Source of the DNA: a virus
Virus record (IMG/VR): IMGVR_UViG_3300025646_000458
Coordinates: 1-21,128 of that record
Strand: one strand, 5' to 3'
Length of the DNA: 21,128 bases
Position 1 is the first letter of the stretch. Each line of letters begins with the position of its first letter. The notes under the pieces were generated by a model. The model ran no database searches, was not told where the DNA came from, and saw only the letters and a program-made list of their open reading frames with translations. This document shows positions 9,254 to 15,570 of the stretch, in pieces. Both the position numbers and the translations under genes were made by a program.

Positions 9254-9508
9254 ATGGGACGATTCGTCGACTTGCTCAAACAGGAGTGCGAGAACTGCAG
9301 GCGTATCGCTCTGCCTCGTAGCATCTCTGGTCGCTACGTCAGCGGTGAATTGGCCGTGCTGCACGAGTGCCCTTTCTGCTCTTACGTGAGGTTTCACGGA
9401 CAACTGGGCTTCAAAGGCGAGCGTAAGCGACGCGCAGAGCCGGTGTCGAAACGAGCAGGCGGGCGCCTCTCCACGTTTCTCAGGAATAGGGCTGAGAAAA
9501 TGCGGTGA
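9254..9508 (+). CDS. Small zinc-ribbon protein with basic tail (84 aa)
   Basis: Two CxxC pairs, C12-x2-C15 and C39-x2-C42, are set as in a zinc ribbon. The C-terminal half is strongly basic (Arg/Lys-rich), which suggests nucleic-acid or protein contact. It is the last gene of the structural block, starts 11 nt after the fibre stop, and has a GAGGTG ribosome binding site. No specific family is recognised. A regulatory or late-gene role is possible, as is a small tail-associated protein. Its position at the end of a late operon, rather than with the replication genes that hold the other small Cys proteins of this window, is notable. Confidence 0.65.
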   Translation: MGRFVDLLKQECENCRRIALPRSISGRYVSGELAVLHECPFCSYVRFHGQLGFKGERKRRAEPVSKRAGGRLSTFLRNRAEKMR

Positions 9509-9576
9509 TTATGCGACTTCGCGTTCACTCTTCCTCTTCAGCAAGCATTTCTACAGCCCTACAGATGTGGCACATC
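9509..9576. other. Convergent intergenic gap
   Basis: This is the only gap between genes larger than about 11 bp in the window. It separates the end of the + strand structural block from the end of the - strand operon and contains the palindrome noted separately. A short open frame with a ribosome-binding-site-like start crosses it and was rejected. Confidence 0.7.
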
Positions 9577-9577
9577 T
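9563..9577. terminator. 15-bp palindrome between convergent operons, possible terminator
   Basis: Two 7-bp arms (AGATGTG and CACATCT) surround a single G. As RNA this gives a 6-bp stem with a 3-nt loop. It lies in the 68-bp gap between the two converging operons and its last base is part of the chaperonin stop codon. No T-run follows on either strand, so it is not a classic terminator. It could be a protein-binding site or chance. Confidence 0.3.
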
Positions 9578-11079
9578 CATTCACCTCGCTTTCCGATGAT
9601 GTCGTCGATTCGGAGGATGCTGATGGTCACTTCGCTGGCTGACTGCACAGCCTGTCGCACCAGTTCAAGGGGCTCAAACACTCCAGCCTCAATCATGGAA
9701 CAAGCGCCGCCATTCTCGATGTCTGGCCCAGCATCGCTGTTGCCCTGCATGTGCTCGTTGCGTAGCGTCAGGATGGTGTCCAGCGGGTCGTGGCCAGCGT
9801 TCTCAGCGATGGTGGCAGGGATGCCCTCCAGAGCGTCTGCAAAGGCGTCAATGGCCATCTGCTCACGCCCTCCGGCTTCGGCCGCACGGGCGCGCAGGTG
9901 GAGGGCAGCGCTGAGGTAAGCAGAGCCGCCGCCAGCCACGGTCTTCCCGCTGTTGTGAGCCAAACAAACGACACCCAGAGCATCCTCAAAGCCGCGCTCT
10001 GTCTCGTCGAGCGTCTGACGGGTCGCTCCTCGCAGAACGAGAGTGGTCACCTCGCCTTCGCCTTCAACGACGACGTAGCGCATGTCGCCTATGGTCTCGC
10101 ACTTGATGTGCGCGTCAGAAGCCACCTTCCCACCGTCCTCAACGCTGTGGTACACGGTGGTGCCCAGAAGCCGGGCCAGCGCCGTCATGTCGCTCTCTGG
10201 CACGCGGTGGACCACAGCGATGTTGGCGTTGGCCAGAGCCGCTGCAACGACCTCGTTGACGGTGTCCCTGCAGAACACGGCGCCTCCGTCAGGCATGGTG
10301 TTGATGATGTCCGTAGCCTTCTGAATCCACTCGTCTCGACTGGATTGCTTCCGGTACTGCTGATATTCCTGCGCAGAGGACAGGCTGATTTGCACGTTGT
10401 CGTCCTTCTTCCCGTCGCCAAGGCCCGTGTTGATGAGCAGCACCTTGGGCGCAGGCTCGTCAGGCATGGCCGGGAGCATGAACTCCTTGTGCAGCACCAC
10501 GCCGTGGAAGCAGTACGAGTCGTCCAGCGAGCCACCCGGCTGCGAAAGCACCCGAATGCGGGAGTAGTCGCCGTTGGCGTTCTTGGCCGCAGTCACGCAC
10601 AGTTCGCTGACGTGGTCCATGCTGGACTCAAGCGCCTTTCCTGTGATGGAAGTCTGTGCAATCTTACTCAGAGGGGCTTCGACGGTCAATGAGTTTAGGT
10701 GCTCGACGGCCCAAGCGGCTGCTTTGCGATAGCCACGGCAAATGATGTTCGCGTGGAGGCCCTTGCCGAACAGCAGTTCGCTGTTGCCCAGCAATTCACC
10801 GGCAAGCACAACGGTACTGGTTGTGCCGTCGTAGCAGACGTCTTCCTGCGTGTTGGCAGCCTCGACGACCATCTTGGCCGCAGGGTGAGTGATGTCCAAC
10901 TGCTGCAGAATGGTCGCACCGTCGTTGGTGACGATGACGTTCCCGCCTGCGTCGACCATCATCTTGTCCATTCCCATCGGCCCCAGTGTCGTTTTCACCG
11001 TCGACACGGCCCGCTTGGCCGCTCGGATGTTGTGCACTACAGCGCTCGTGTTCCCCTCAGTCTCGTTCATGTGTATCAC
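9577..11079 (-). CDS. Group II chaperonin (thermosome-like subunit), 500 aa
   Basis: ATP-driven protein-folding subunit of the archaeal thermosome / eukaryotic CCT family; these assemble into double rings in the cytoplasm. Visible family blocks: TLGPMGMDKMMVD (residues 31-43), NDGATIL (52-58), DGTTS (84-88), ERGFEDAL (361-368, with the expected catalytic Asp at 366), VAGGG (381-385) and ILRIDDII near the end. A polar helical segment near 225-260 matches the built-in lid of group II chaperonins. Deviations: the Gly before DGTTS is Tyr83, the usual Glu after the GGG loop is Tyr388, and the protein is somewhat shorter than the usual roughly 540 aa, with a short N-terminus and no Gly/Met-rich tail. 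The start is GTG at 11079, overlapping the exonuclease stop (GTGA), with GAGGT 6 nt upstream. ATG at codon 4 is the alternative. It is the last gene of the replication operon. A role in folding viral proteins or joining host rings is inferred. Confidence 0.93.
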   Translation of the reverse strand: MIHMNETEGNTSAVVHNIRAAKRAVSTVKTTLGPMGMDKMMVDAGGNVIVTNDGATILQQLDITHPAAKMVVEAANTQEDVCYDGTTSTVVLAGELLGNSELLFGKGLHANIICRGYRKAAAWAVEHLNSLTVEAPLSKIAQTSITGKALESSMDHVSELCVTAAKNANGDYSRIRVLSQPGGSLDDSYCFHGVVLHKEFMLPAMPDEPAPKVLLINTGLGDGKKDDNVQISLSSAQEYQQYRKQSSRDEWIQKATDIINTMPDGGAVFCRDTVNEVVAAALANANIAVVHRVPESDMTALARLLGTTVYHSVEDGGKVASDAHIKCETIGDMRYVVVEGEGEVTTLVLRGATRQTLDETERGFEDALGVVCLAHNSGKTVAGGGSAYLSAALHLRARAAEAGGREQMAIDAFADALEGIPATIAENAGHDPLDTILTLRNEHMQGNSDAGPDIENGGACSMIEAGVFEPLELVRQAVQSASEVTISILRIDDIIGKRGE

Positions 11080-11687
11080 CAGTCTACCTCAAACTCCTTC
11101 ACTTCGCCAGTGTGGCGACAGCGGGCTTTCACGAAGCCTTCCGTCACACCATGCTGCCAAAGTTCGTAGGTGAGTTCTGCATCCTTCAAGCAGTATTCGG
11201 CGACCTTGCCAAAGTTGCCCTTGCGCCATTCGATGGGCGCGTCGTGACTCGTCATCAGTTTGCCCTTCTGGAGGGTGTGCTCGCAAGCGTCCGACAGGGG
11301 CACAGCGTGCCCCGTGATGGCGCGCAGAAGCGCTGAGGTGTCAAACACCTGCTCGTCGGACTTGGTGAGGATGTCGCCCGCCGCCCAGCAGTCGAGAGCA
11401 TCGCGGATGATAGGAAGGTCGAACTTCTTGAGATTGTGACCCAGTATGAGGCCGCCTTGGTTGACGTGATTGGCAAGGTCTTCGCCAATGATTTGCGGGT
11501 GCAACTCCTTGACGACCGTTCCTTCAGGAAGTGACTTGGTGACGGGCTCGTTGCAGTAGACCACGCCGTTTTCGCCGTCCCATGTCGCCACGACGGTGGG
11601 CTCAAACAAATGCGTCTGCCCCCAACCGCCAATCTCGTGCGAGTAGTTTGCAGTTTCAATGTCAAGAGCCAGCATTTTTACGACCAT
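11076..11687 (-). CDS. Free-standing DEDDy 3'-5' exonuclease (203 aa)
   Basis: RNase H-fold exonuclease of the DnaQ/PolB-exonuclease type. All three motifs are present: Exo I LALDIET (D9, E11), Exo II GHNLKKFD (N85, D90) and Exo III YCLKD (Y165, D169). The Tyr in the third motif makes it the DEDDy class. Length matches a single exonuclease domain with nothing added. The PolB of the same operon has its own exonuclease domain, so this is an additional activity, perhaps end trimming, extra proofreading or RNA/DNA clean-up. The start ATG (11687) lies 9 nt after a GGAGG that is inside the preceding Cys-rich gene, with which it overlaps by 26 nt. An alternative ATG is codon 5. It overlaps the chaperonin start by 4 nt. 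Confidence 0.85.
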   Translation of the reverse strand: MVVKMLALDIETANYSHEIGGWGQTHLFEPTVVATWDGENGVVYCNEPVTKSLPEGTVVKELHPQIIGEDLANHVNQGGLILGHNLKKFDLPIIRDALDCWAAGDILTKSDEQVFDTSALLRAITGHAVPLSDACEHTLQKGKLMTSHDAPIEWRKGNFGKVAEYCLKDAELTYELWQHGVTEGFVKARCRHTGEVKEFEVDW

Positions 11688-11826
11688 TCACGCATTCCTC
11701 CACGCAGCCAAAGCACCAGTCGCACATAACGACTTCCTGCCCATGATGTTTTCCAAAAGTCCAGCCTCCGATAAAGGCACCCACGAGAGTCGAGCACATA
11801 ACGCATTCGGTGCACTTAAGTTCCAC
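11662..11826 (-). CDS. Cys-rich zinc- or metal-binding mini-protein (54 aa)
   Basis: I read this from the sequence between the helicase-like and exonuclease genes. GTG at 11826 gives 54 codons ending in TGA at 11664-11662. It has seven cysteines in two clusters, C5-x2-C8-x2-C11 and C35-x2-C38-x2-C41-x3-C45, with a His pair (27-28) between them. A metal site or sites are very likely, as a treble-clef, a double knuckle or possibly Fe-S. An alternative GTG at 11835 would overlap the previous gene; a GGGCGG-like site precedes both. In the same frame an ORF runs upstream through the helicase gene, but that part is a shadow: the cysteine clusters only begin after the helicase stop. The stop lies inside the exonuclease gene. 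No family is recognised. Confidence 0.6.
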   Translation of the reverse strand: MELKCTECVMCSTLVGAFIGGWTFGKHHGQEVVMCDWCFGCVEECVNGRKNAGS

Positions 11827-11827
11827 A

Positions 11828-13249
11828 TCACGCACCGCCCTTCCTGAACTCAGGTCGCAGTCTGATGTAGACTCGCACAGATTCTCGCGTATCAACGAAC
11901 ATTTCTGCCCCGTAATCGTTGAACTTCGTGTTGATGGACCCGTGGCTGCTGTAGTTGGCCATTTTCCCGAAGGCTTCCATGACTTCGCTCTTCTTGGCCC
12001 AGCCCTGACCACGGGTGTCGTCGAAATCGAAGAGTTCGCACTGCTCAAACGACTTACGCCAGAAGTCCTGCATCTTCTTCTTCTCACTGGCACCTGCGCC
12101 AATGTTGACTTCAGACTCAAGCCACTGAATGAGGTTCCCGTAGAGGTCGTAGAGGATTTCGCGCGCCATGTCGACGTGGTCACCGCGCACGACCCACACA
12201 CCCTCAATCATGGCCATGTGGTGAGCGAGGATGTTGGTGTAGTTCTGGAGTCCCATGACGAAAGAAGAGCAGATACCTTGCTTGTCCGGTCCGAGCGGCT
12301 CAACGATGCTGTAATACTCATCAATCGCCATGTAGAGGGCTGGCCTGTATGAGTCGTCGATGGTGAACGTCCGCTTCATCAGACCCATGACAACCTGCTC
12401 TTGGTCGTCTTCCGACATCTCATCCCACTCCATTGGCGGGATGTCGGCGAGGTCGAGGATGCGCCGCTTAAGTCGCTTCTGCAAGTCAGTGAAGAACTGT
12501 ACGACTTCGTCGAATGGCATCTCCGGCTCTGAGTCATCGTGTACTGCGTCGGCCAACTCGTAGTTGATTTGGCGCTTCATGTCCAACGTCCAGTGCCGCC
12601 AGTACGTGAGGACACGCTGAAAAATACCCTTGTCGAGCACGTGTTCTTTGATGCCTTTTGGCGGGAAGGTGGTAATCCAAAGAGATACCTCAGATTTGAC
12701 GCTGAACGTGTCGCGAGCCATGTGCTTCGTGAGTTCGTTGCGTCCAGTACCCGCTGAGTTTAGGGCGGACTGGAGAAAGAGTGTGGTGTTTTCATTGTGC
12801 TGCCCTGTCTTGAGGATGATGCTACCTTCATCGAAGTTGAGCCCCTTGCGCCCGGCAAGAATGCCGGGGCGCACAATCATGTCTGGGTTTCGCTGGTCTT
12901 CCGAATCCGGGTCAGGGACCAGCGTGCCCACGAGAGCGGCGTCGTTGCCAGAGTTGTAGTCCATGCTGTTCAGCCCGGCCTCCAGCAGCACTCTCTCGAT
13001 GACCTCGTAGGCTGCCGACTTGCCTGTCCGGGTGTCCTGAATCCAAAACATGCTGACACGAGGGTCGAGGTTGCTCCCACCTACAGGGATGCGGACATAT
13101 GGGATGGCCGCTTGACCAAGGATGAAGAAGAAGGACAGCAGGCCCGGAATCTCATTGTTTCTGCTGAACATGTTGAAGTGCTCAAGGTAGCCCCTCAGTG
13201 TAGGGTATTTCTTGGTGCATTCATAGTTCGCTGCTCGATGTTCCATCAT
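11828..13249 (-). CDS. P-loop ATPase, probable replicative helicase-like protein (473 aa)
   Basis: Walker A is DTRTGKSA (K77, S78) and Walker B is LNFDEGS (D140, E141). A sensor-1-like WITTFPP lies near 191-197 and a conserved-looking arginine is in GIFQRVL (R212). This order is like AAA+ helicases of the MCM type or the DUF3987 helicase-like family found with viral primases. The C-terminal part (about 330-470) is helical and ends in what looks like a winged-helix segment near GWAKKSEVMEAFGKM. No zinc finger or N-terminal MCM OB domain is seen. Operon position next to primase and nucleases supports a replication role. It starts at ATG 13249, 9 nt after GGAGG, inside the end of the ERCC4 gene (29-nt overlap). 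A motor for recombination rather than the main fork helicase cannot be excluded. Confidence 0.7.
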   Translation of the reverse strand: MMEHRAANYECTKKYPTLRGYLEHFNMFSRNNEIPGLLSFFFILGQAAIPYVRIPVGGSNLDPRVSMFWIQDTRTGKSAAYEVIERVLLEAGLNSMDYNSGNDAALVGTLVPDPDSEDQRNPDMIVRPGILAGRKGLNFDEGSIILKTGQHNENTTLFLQSALNSAGTGRNELTKHMARDTFSVKSEVSLWITTFPPKGIKEHVLDKGIFQRVLTYWRHWTLDMKRQINYELADAVHDDSEPEMPFDEVVQFFTDLQKRLKRRILDLADIPPMEWDEMSEDDQEQVVMGLMKRTFTIDDSYRPALYMAIDEYYSIVEPLGPDKQGICSSFVMGLQNYTNILAHHMAMIEGVWVVRGDHVDMAREILYDLYGNLIQWLESEVNIGAGASEKKKMQDFWRKSFEQCELFDFDDTRGQGWAKKSEVMEAFGKMANYSSHGSINTKFNDYGAEMFVDTRESVRVYIRLRPEFRKGGA

Positions 13250-13964
13250 GGCTGTACCCTCCTCTCCCGTAGGTCTTTGTCACGCGAACCGGCTCCTCAG
13301 AAGTCAACACTTCAAGGAGTCGCTGACGCAACTTCGGACCGAGGCCTCTCACCTGTTTGAGGCTTTCGGGATAGAGCATTTCTTCAATGGAGCCGCATCG
13401 CTCCAGTGTATTTTGAACCAGTTCCGGTCCAAATCCGGGGACTGCAAGCAACATGTCTGCGCGTACGTCATTGGTGCTGGTTCGTGTGACAGCCTTCGCG
13501 CCATGAGTGCTTGCCGGTTTCTGCATTTTGCTGTGCAGTTTAGCGATGAACATGGCCGCCTCGGAGTAGTCCTTGGCGCGGTAGATGTGACAGTCAAAGT
13601 CTGCCGTGATGCGGGCAAAAATGCCCAGAATCATGTCCTGTGTCTTAGCGTAGGTCACAGGTCGACCTTGCTTCTTGGACATAGCCACGTGCTTAGCGAT
13701 GTCCCCGTGCACGACGAGGATGACGCGCTCGCAGTTGGCGTCAAGGTTCTCGATTTGGCGCATGAGGTGACCGCTGAACGTCGACTGGATGAGGTCAGAC
13801 AGACTCTTACACTCGATGTGCGCATTACCTGCCTTATAGTCCCCCATGCCCTGCAGGTGGGTCTTTTCAACAGCGAAGCCCTCACGCTCAGCCGCACGAA
13901 TGACGGCATCGTGGAGGGGGCCTCGCTCGTTTGAGTCGATGTAGAGAGGGACCTTTATCGCCAT
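13221..13964 (-). CDS. ERCC4/XPF-family nuclease with helix-hairpin-helix domain (247 aa)
   Basis: Structure-specific DNA endonuclease of the XPF/Mus81/Hef type, which cuts flaps, forks or branched recombination intermediates. The nuclease part shows YIDSNERGP (D10, E13, R14), MGDYKAG (residues 40-46), IECKSLSDLI (E51, K53, D57) and a following SGHLMRQ segment. The usual ERK signature is ECK here, with Cys52 in place of Arg. Two helix-hairpin-helix motifs follow, VPGFGPELV (near 175-183) and VRGLGPKLR (near 205-213), as in archaeal XPF. There is no helicase domain, so it is the short, nuclease-only form, which in archaea often works with the sliding clamp; a clamp is encoded upstream in this operon. 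It starts at ATG 13964 with GGAGG 8 nt upstream and overlaps the preceding gene by 10 nt. The tail after residue 222 is Gly/Ser-rich. Confidence 0.9.
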   Translation of the reverse strand: MAIKVPLYIDSNERGPLHDAVIRAAEREGFAVEKTHLQGMGDYKAGNAHIECKSLSDLIQSTFSGHLMRQIENLDANCERVILVVHGDIAKHVAMSKKQGRPVTYAKTQDMILGIFARITADFDCHIYRAKDYSEAAMFIAKLHSKMQKPASTHGAKAVTRTSTNDVRADMLLAVPGFGPELVQNTLERCGSIEEMLYPESLKQVRGLGPKLRQRLLEVLTSEEPVRVTKTYGRGGYSHDGTSSSEL

Positions 13965-14191
13965 ACACCACGCCTCCTTTCGTAGCGTTCAGCAAAGTAG
14001 ACGCAGCGTTTGCAGGCACGATTATCGCCCTCTTCGTCTACTTCCCAATGTGAGTCGCCAACGATGACCATGCCACAGAAGGAAGCGTCGCCCTCCAGCA
14101 CAGAACCATCGCTACGCCTGAGAATCAGGTGGTGGGGCTTGGCGCCTTTTCGACGACCAACCCAGTGAATCTTAGCGTACTTCTCACTCAT
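13955..14191 (-). CDS. Small C/H/C/C mini-protein, putative zinc-binding (78 aa)
   Basis: Unrecognised small protein. The frame is open further upstream, but I choose the ATG at 14191 because GGAGG lies 9 nt before it and the upstream part overlaps the primase gene in another frame. The N-terminus is basic (KIHWVGRRKGAKPHH). Then come C39, H48 and C60-x2-C63, spaced as a possible zinc finger, and an Arg-rich end (YERRRGVWR). The basic ends plus the metal-type ligands suggest nucleic-acid or protein binding. It overlaps the primase stop by 8 nt and the ERCC4 nuclease start by 10 nt. Confidence 0.65.
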   Translation of the reverse strand: MSEKYAKIHWVGRRKGAKPHHLILRRSDGSVLEGDASFCGMVIVGDSHWEVDEEGDNRACKRCVYFAERYERRRGVWR

Positions 14192-15296
14192 CCACAACCG
14201 CCTCCTCCATCGCACCAGTCTTGTCCCAGTATCGACACTTTCCAAGGCACATACCTTTCTTGTGAAGCATCGAGCACGTTTGAGGGTATTCCGTACCCAC
14301 GATGGTGCCGACTTGGTATCGGGTCGTGGCTTCATCAAAATCTGCCCAGTCGAGGCCGCTGATGAATTGCACGATTGTTTCGCCGTGTTCTGCCAACTTT
14401 GAGCGGTCGATTCGCTCAACCGGCATGAAGTTGCGTAGTCGTTTAGAGAGGTACTTGACCAACTGGACGCGAGCGTCGTGGCTTGGGTTGCTGCCGACTC
14501 GACAGGCGGCCGAGTTTAGGCAAGGGAGAATGATAATGCCGTCCATAGACGCTGTTGGCAGGTCGATGGGCTTTGAGTTGGGGTCAAATACGCGAGAGCG
14601 TTGCTTGGTGCGCACGACGTCCAGCGACACCCCCTTGGTCCCGTAAGCGAACATGCCAGACTTGGACTCCAGTGCCTCGACCATGATGTGGTCCAGCCCT
14701 GCTTCCAAGTCGGAGGTTTTCAGCGGTATGGACCAGAGTCCGCGTTTGGAGTTGTACGAGTTCGGGAGCCGAATCATACCGCTCGTGTCGAACGGCACTG
14801 CAGGGTCTGAGCAAAACAGGTTCATCTCGTGAATCCACTTGCTGATAAGTGACATACCTGCTTCCTTGACATCAGACAGATGGTTGCCGTCAGCGGGCAT
14901 GTAGGGTTTGTCCAGCATGACCCAGACGTGGAAGCCACCACCGCTGTACCAGACGGCGTGTGCGATGTCTTCCTTGAGCAGGTGCTTATGCAGCGTGAGG
15001 GTCTGACGCAGGGCCTTCTCAGGGTTGACGTCTGGCCTGTCCCGCTGCCTGAAGTCCTTGGGGTCAAAGTCCATCACGAAGTGACGGACGATGGGCGTGG
15101 TCAGGTCGACGCGCCTATTGTGTGGCTGCTGCAGGGCTCGGTAGCCGTAGACGGTCATGTAGGCGTTGGACACTCCGTCCTTGCCAGACCAGTAGCGCTC
15201 CAACTCCTCATCTGTACGAACCAGTTTTCGGAATCCCCTACCCTTCTCATTCCCAAGTTCCATTACTTCTCGTGGGAAATCGAAGACCAGACGCAC
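14184..15296 (-). CDS. Archaeo-eukaryotic primase with PriL-like Fe-S C-terminus (370 aa)
   Basis: DNA primase of the AEP superfamily, which makes primers for PolB. Catalytic motif I is VMDFDPKD (D76, D78), motif II is SGGGFHVW (118-125, H123) and motif III is around D170 with MIRLPNSYNSKRG (R176). After residue 255 the protein looks like the C-terminal domain of the large primase subunit PriL: LPCL (C259), HDARVQLVKYL, DWADFDEATTRYQVG, TCSML (C341), GMC (C350) and KCRYW (C354). Four cysteines in this order match a [4Fe-4S] site. This implies that catalytic and PriL-like parts are joined in one chain. An extra Cys265 is present. The GTG at 15296 starts 1 nt after the stop of the preceding gene; ATG at codon 12 is the alternative, with a weaker site. 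No separate PriL gene is in the window. Confidence 0.87.
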   Translation of the reverse strand: MRLVFDFPREVMELGNEKGRGFRKLVRTDEELERYWSGKDGVSNAYMTVYGYRALQQPHNRRVDLTTPIVRHFVMDFDPKDFRQRDRPDVNPEKALRQTLTLHKHLLKEDIAHAVWYSGGGFHVWVMLDKPYMPADGNHLSDVKEAGMSLISKWIHEMNLFCSDPAVPFDTSGMIRLPNSYNSKRGLWSIPLKTSDLEAGLDHIMVEALESKSGMFAYGTKGVSLDVVRTKQRSRVFDPNSKPIDLPTASMDGIIILPCLNSAACRVGSNPSHDARVQLVKYLSKRLRNFMPVERIDRSKLAEHGETIVQFISGLDWADFDEATTRYQVGTIVGTEYPQTCSMLHKKGMCLGKCRYWDKTGAMEEAVVDE

Positions 15297-15297
15297 C

Positions 15298-15570
15298 TCA
15301 CTCGCCTACCTTCATGATGCGCCCAAGGACGGCGACCAATTCTTCGTTGTCCGTGAGGAGGTTGACGTTGAGCGTCAGGTGCATCGGTCCAAGGGGACCT
15401 CTCTCTGACTCAGGGTCGAACTCCCAAAGGGATGTCTGAATTGCCACTGTGTAGTCCACCTCACCCAGATGCGAGAAATTCAACTCGACAGGGCGACCGA
15501 CGGCTGCGGGAAGCAGCCGCTCGATGACCATGGTGAGTGTTCGGATGTCGTGCTTCGTCGGGATGTGCAT
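15298..15570 (-). CDS. Unknown 90-aa protein between nuclease and primase
   Basis: No family recognised. The ATG (15570) immediately follows the TGA of the Cas4-like gene (TGAATG) with GGAGG upstream, so translation is probably coupled. The N-terminal third looks helical (DIRTLTMVIERLLPAAV). The middle and end have alternating strands (VDYTVAIQTSLWEF, MHLTLNVNLL), then a short helix. There are no cysteines, no catalytic motif and no membrane segment. The alpha/beta pattern is that of a small folded domain. Its fixed place before the primase could mean an accessory factor for primase or nuclease, but nothing in the sequence proves it. Confidence 0.6.
   Translation of the reverse strand: MHIPTKHDIRTLTMVIERLLPAAVGRPVELNFSHLGEVDYTVAIQTSLWEFDPESERGPLGPMHLTLNVNLLTDNEELVAVLGRIMKVGE

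Noticed and set aside
9511-9642. 43-codon + strand frame with a GGTGATT-ATG start crossing the convergent gap
   Set aside because: It is Ser-rich with no motif and runs antisense into the end of the chaperonin gene; the start signal alone is weak support.
9790-10692. 300-codon + strand frame inside the chaperonin gene
   Set aside because: The - strand frame carries unmistakable chaperonin blocks throughout; this is its antisense shadow.
11836-12207. N-terminal two thirds of a longer - strand frame that includes the Cys-rich mini-protein
   Set aside because: It overlaps the helicase-like gene in another frame and is Ser/Thr/Arg-rich without motifs; only the 3' part after the helicase stop looks real.
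13221-13964. Full Hef-type helicase-nuclease
   Set aside because: The gene has only the nuclease and HhH parts; the neighbouring ATPase is a separate gene without superfamily 2 helicase motifs.
14192-14419. Upstream extension of the 78-aa C/H/C/C gene
   Set aside because: It lies in the primase gene in another frame, over the Fe-S cysteine region, and the internal ATG at 14191 has the ribosome binding site.
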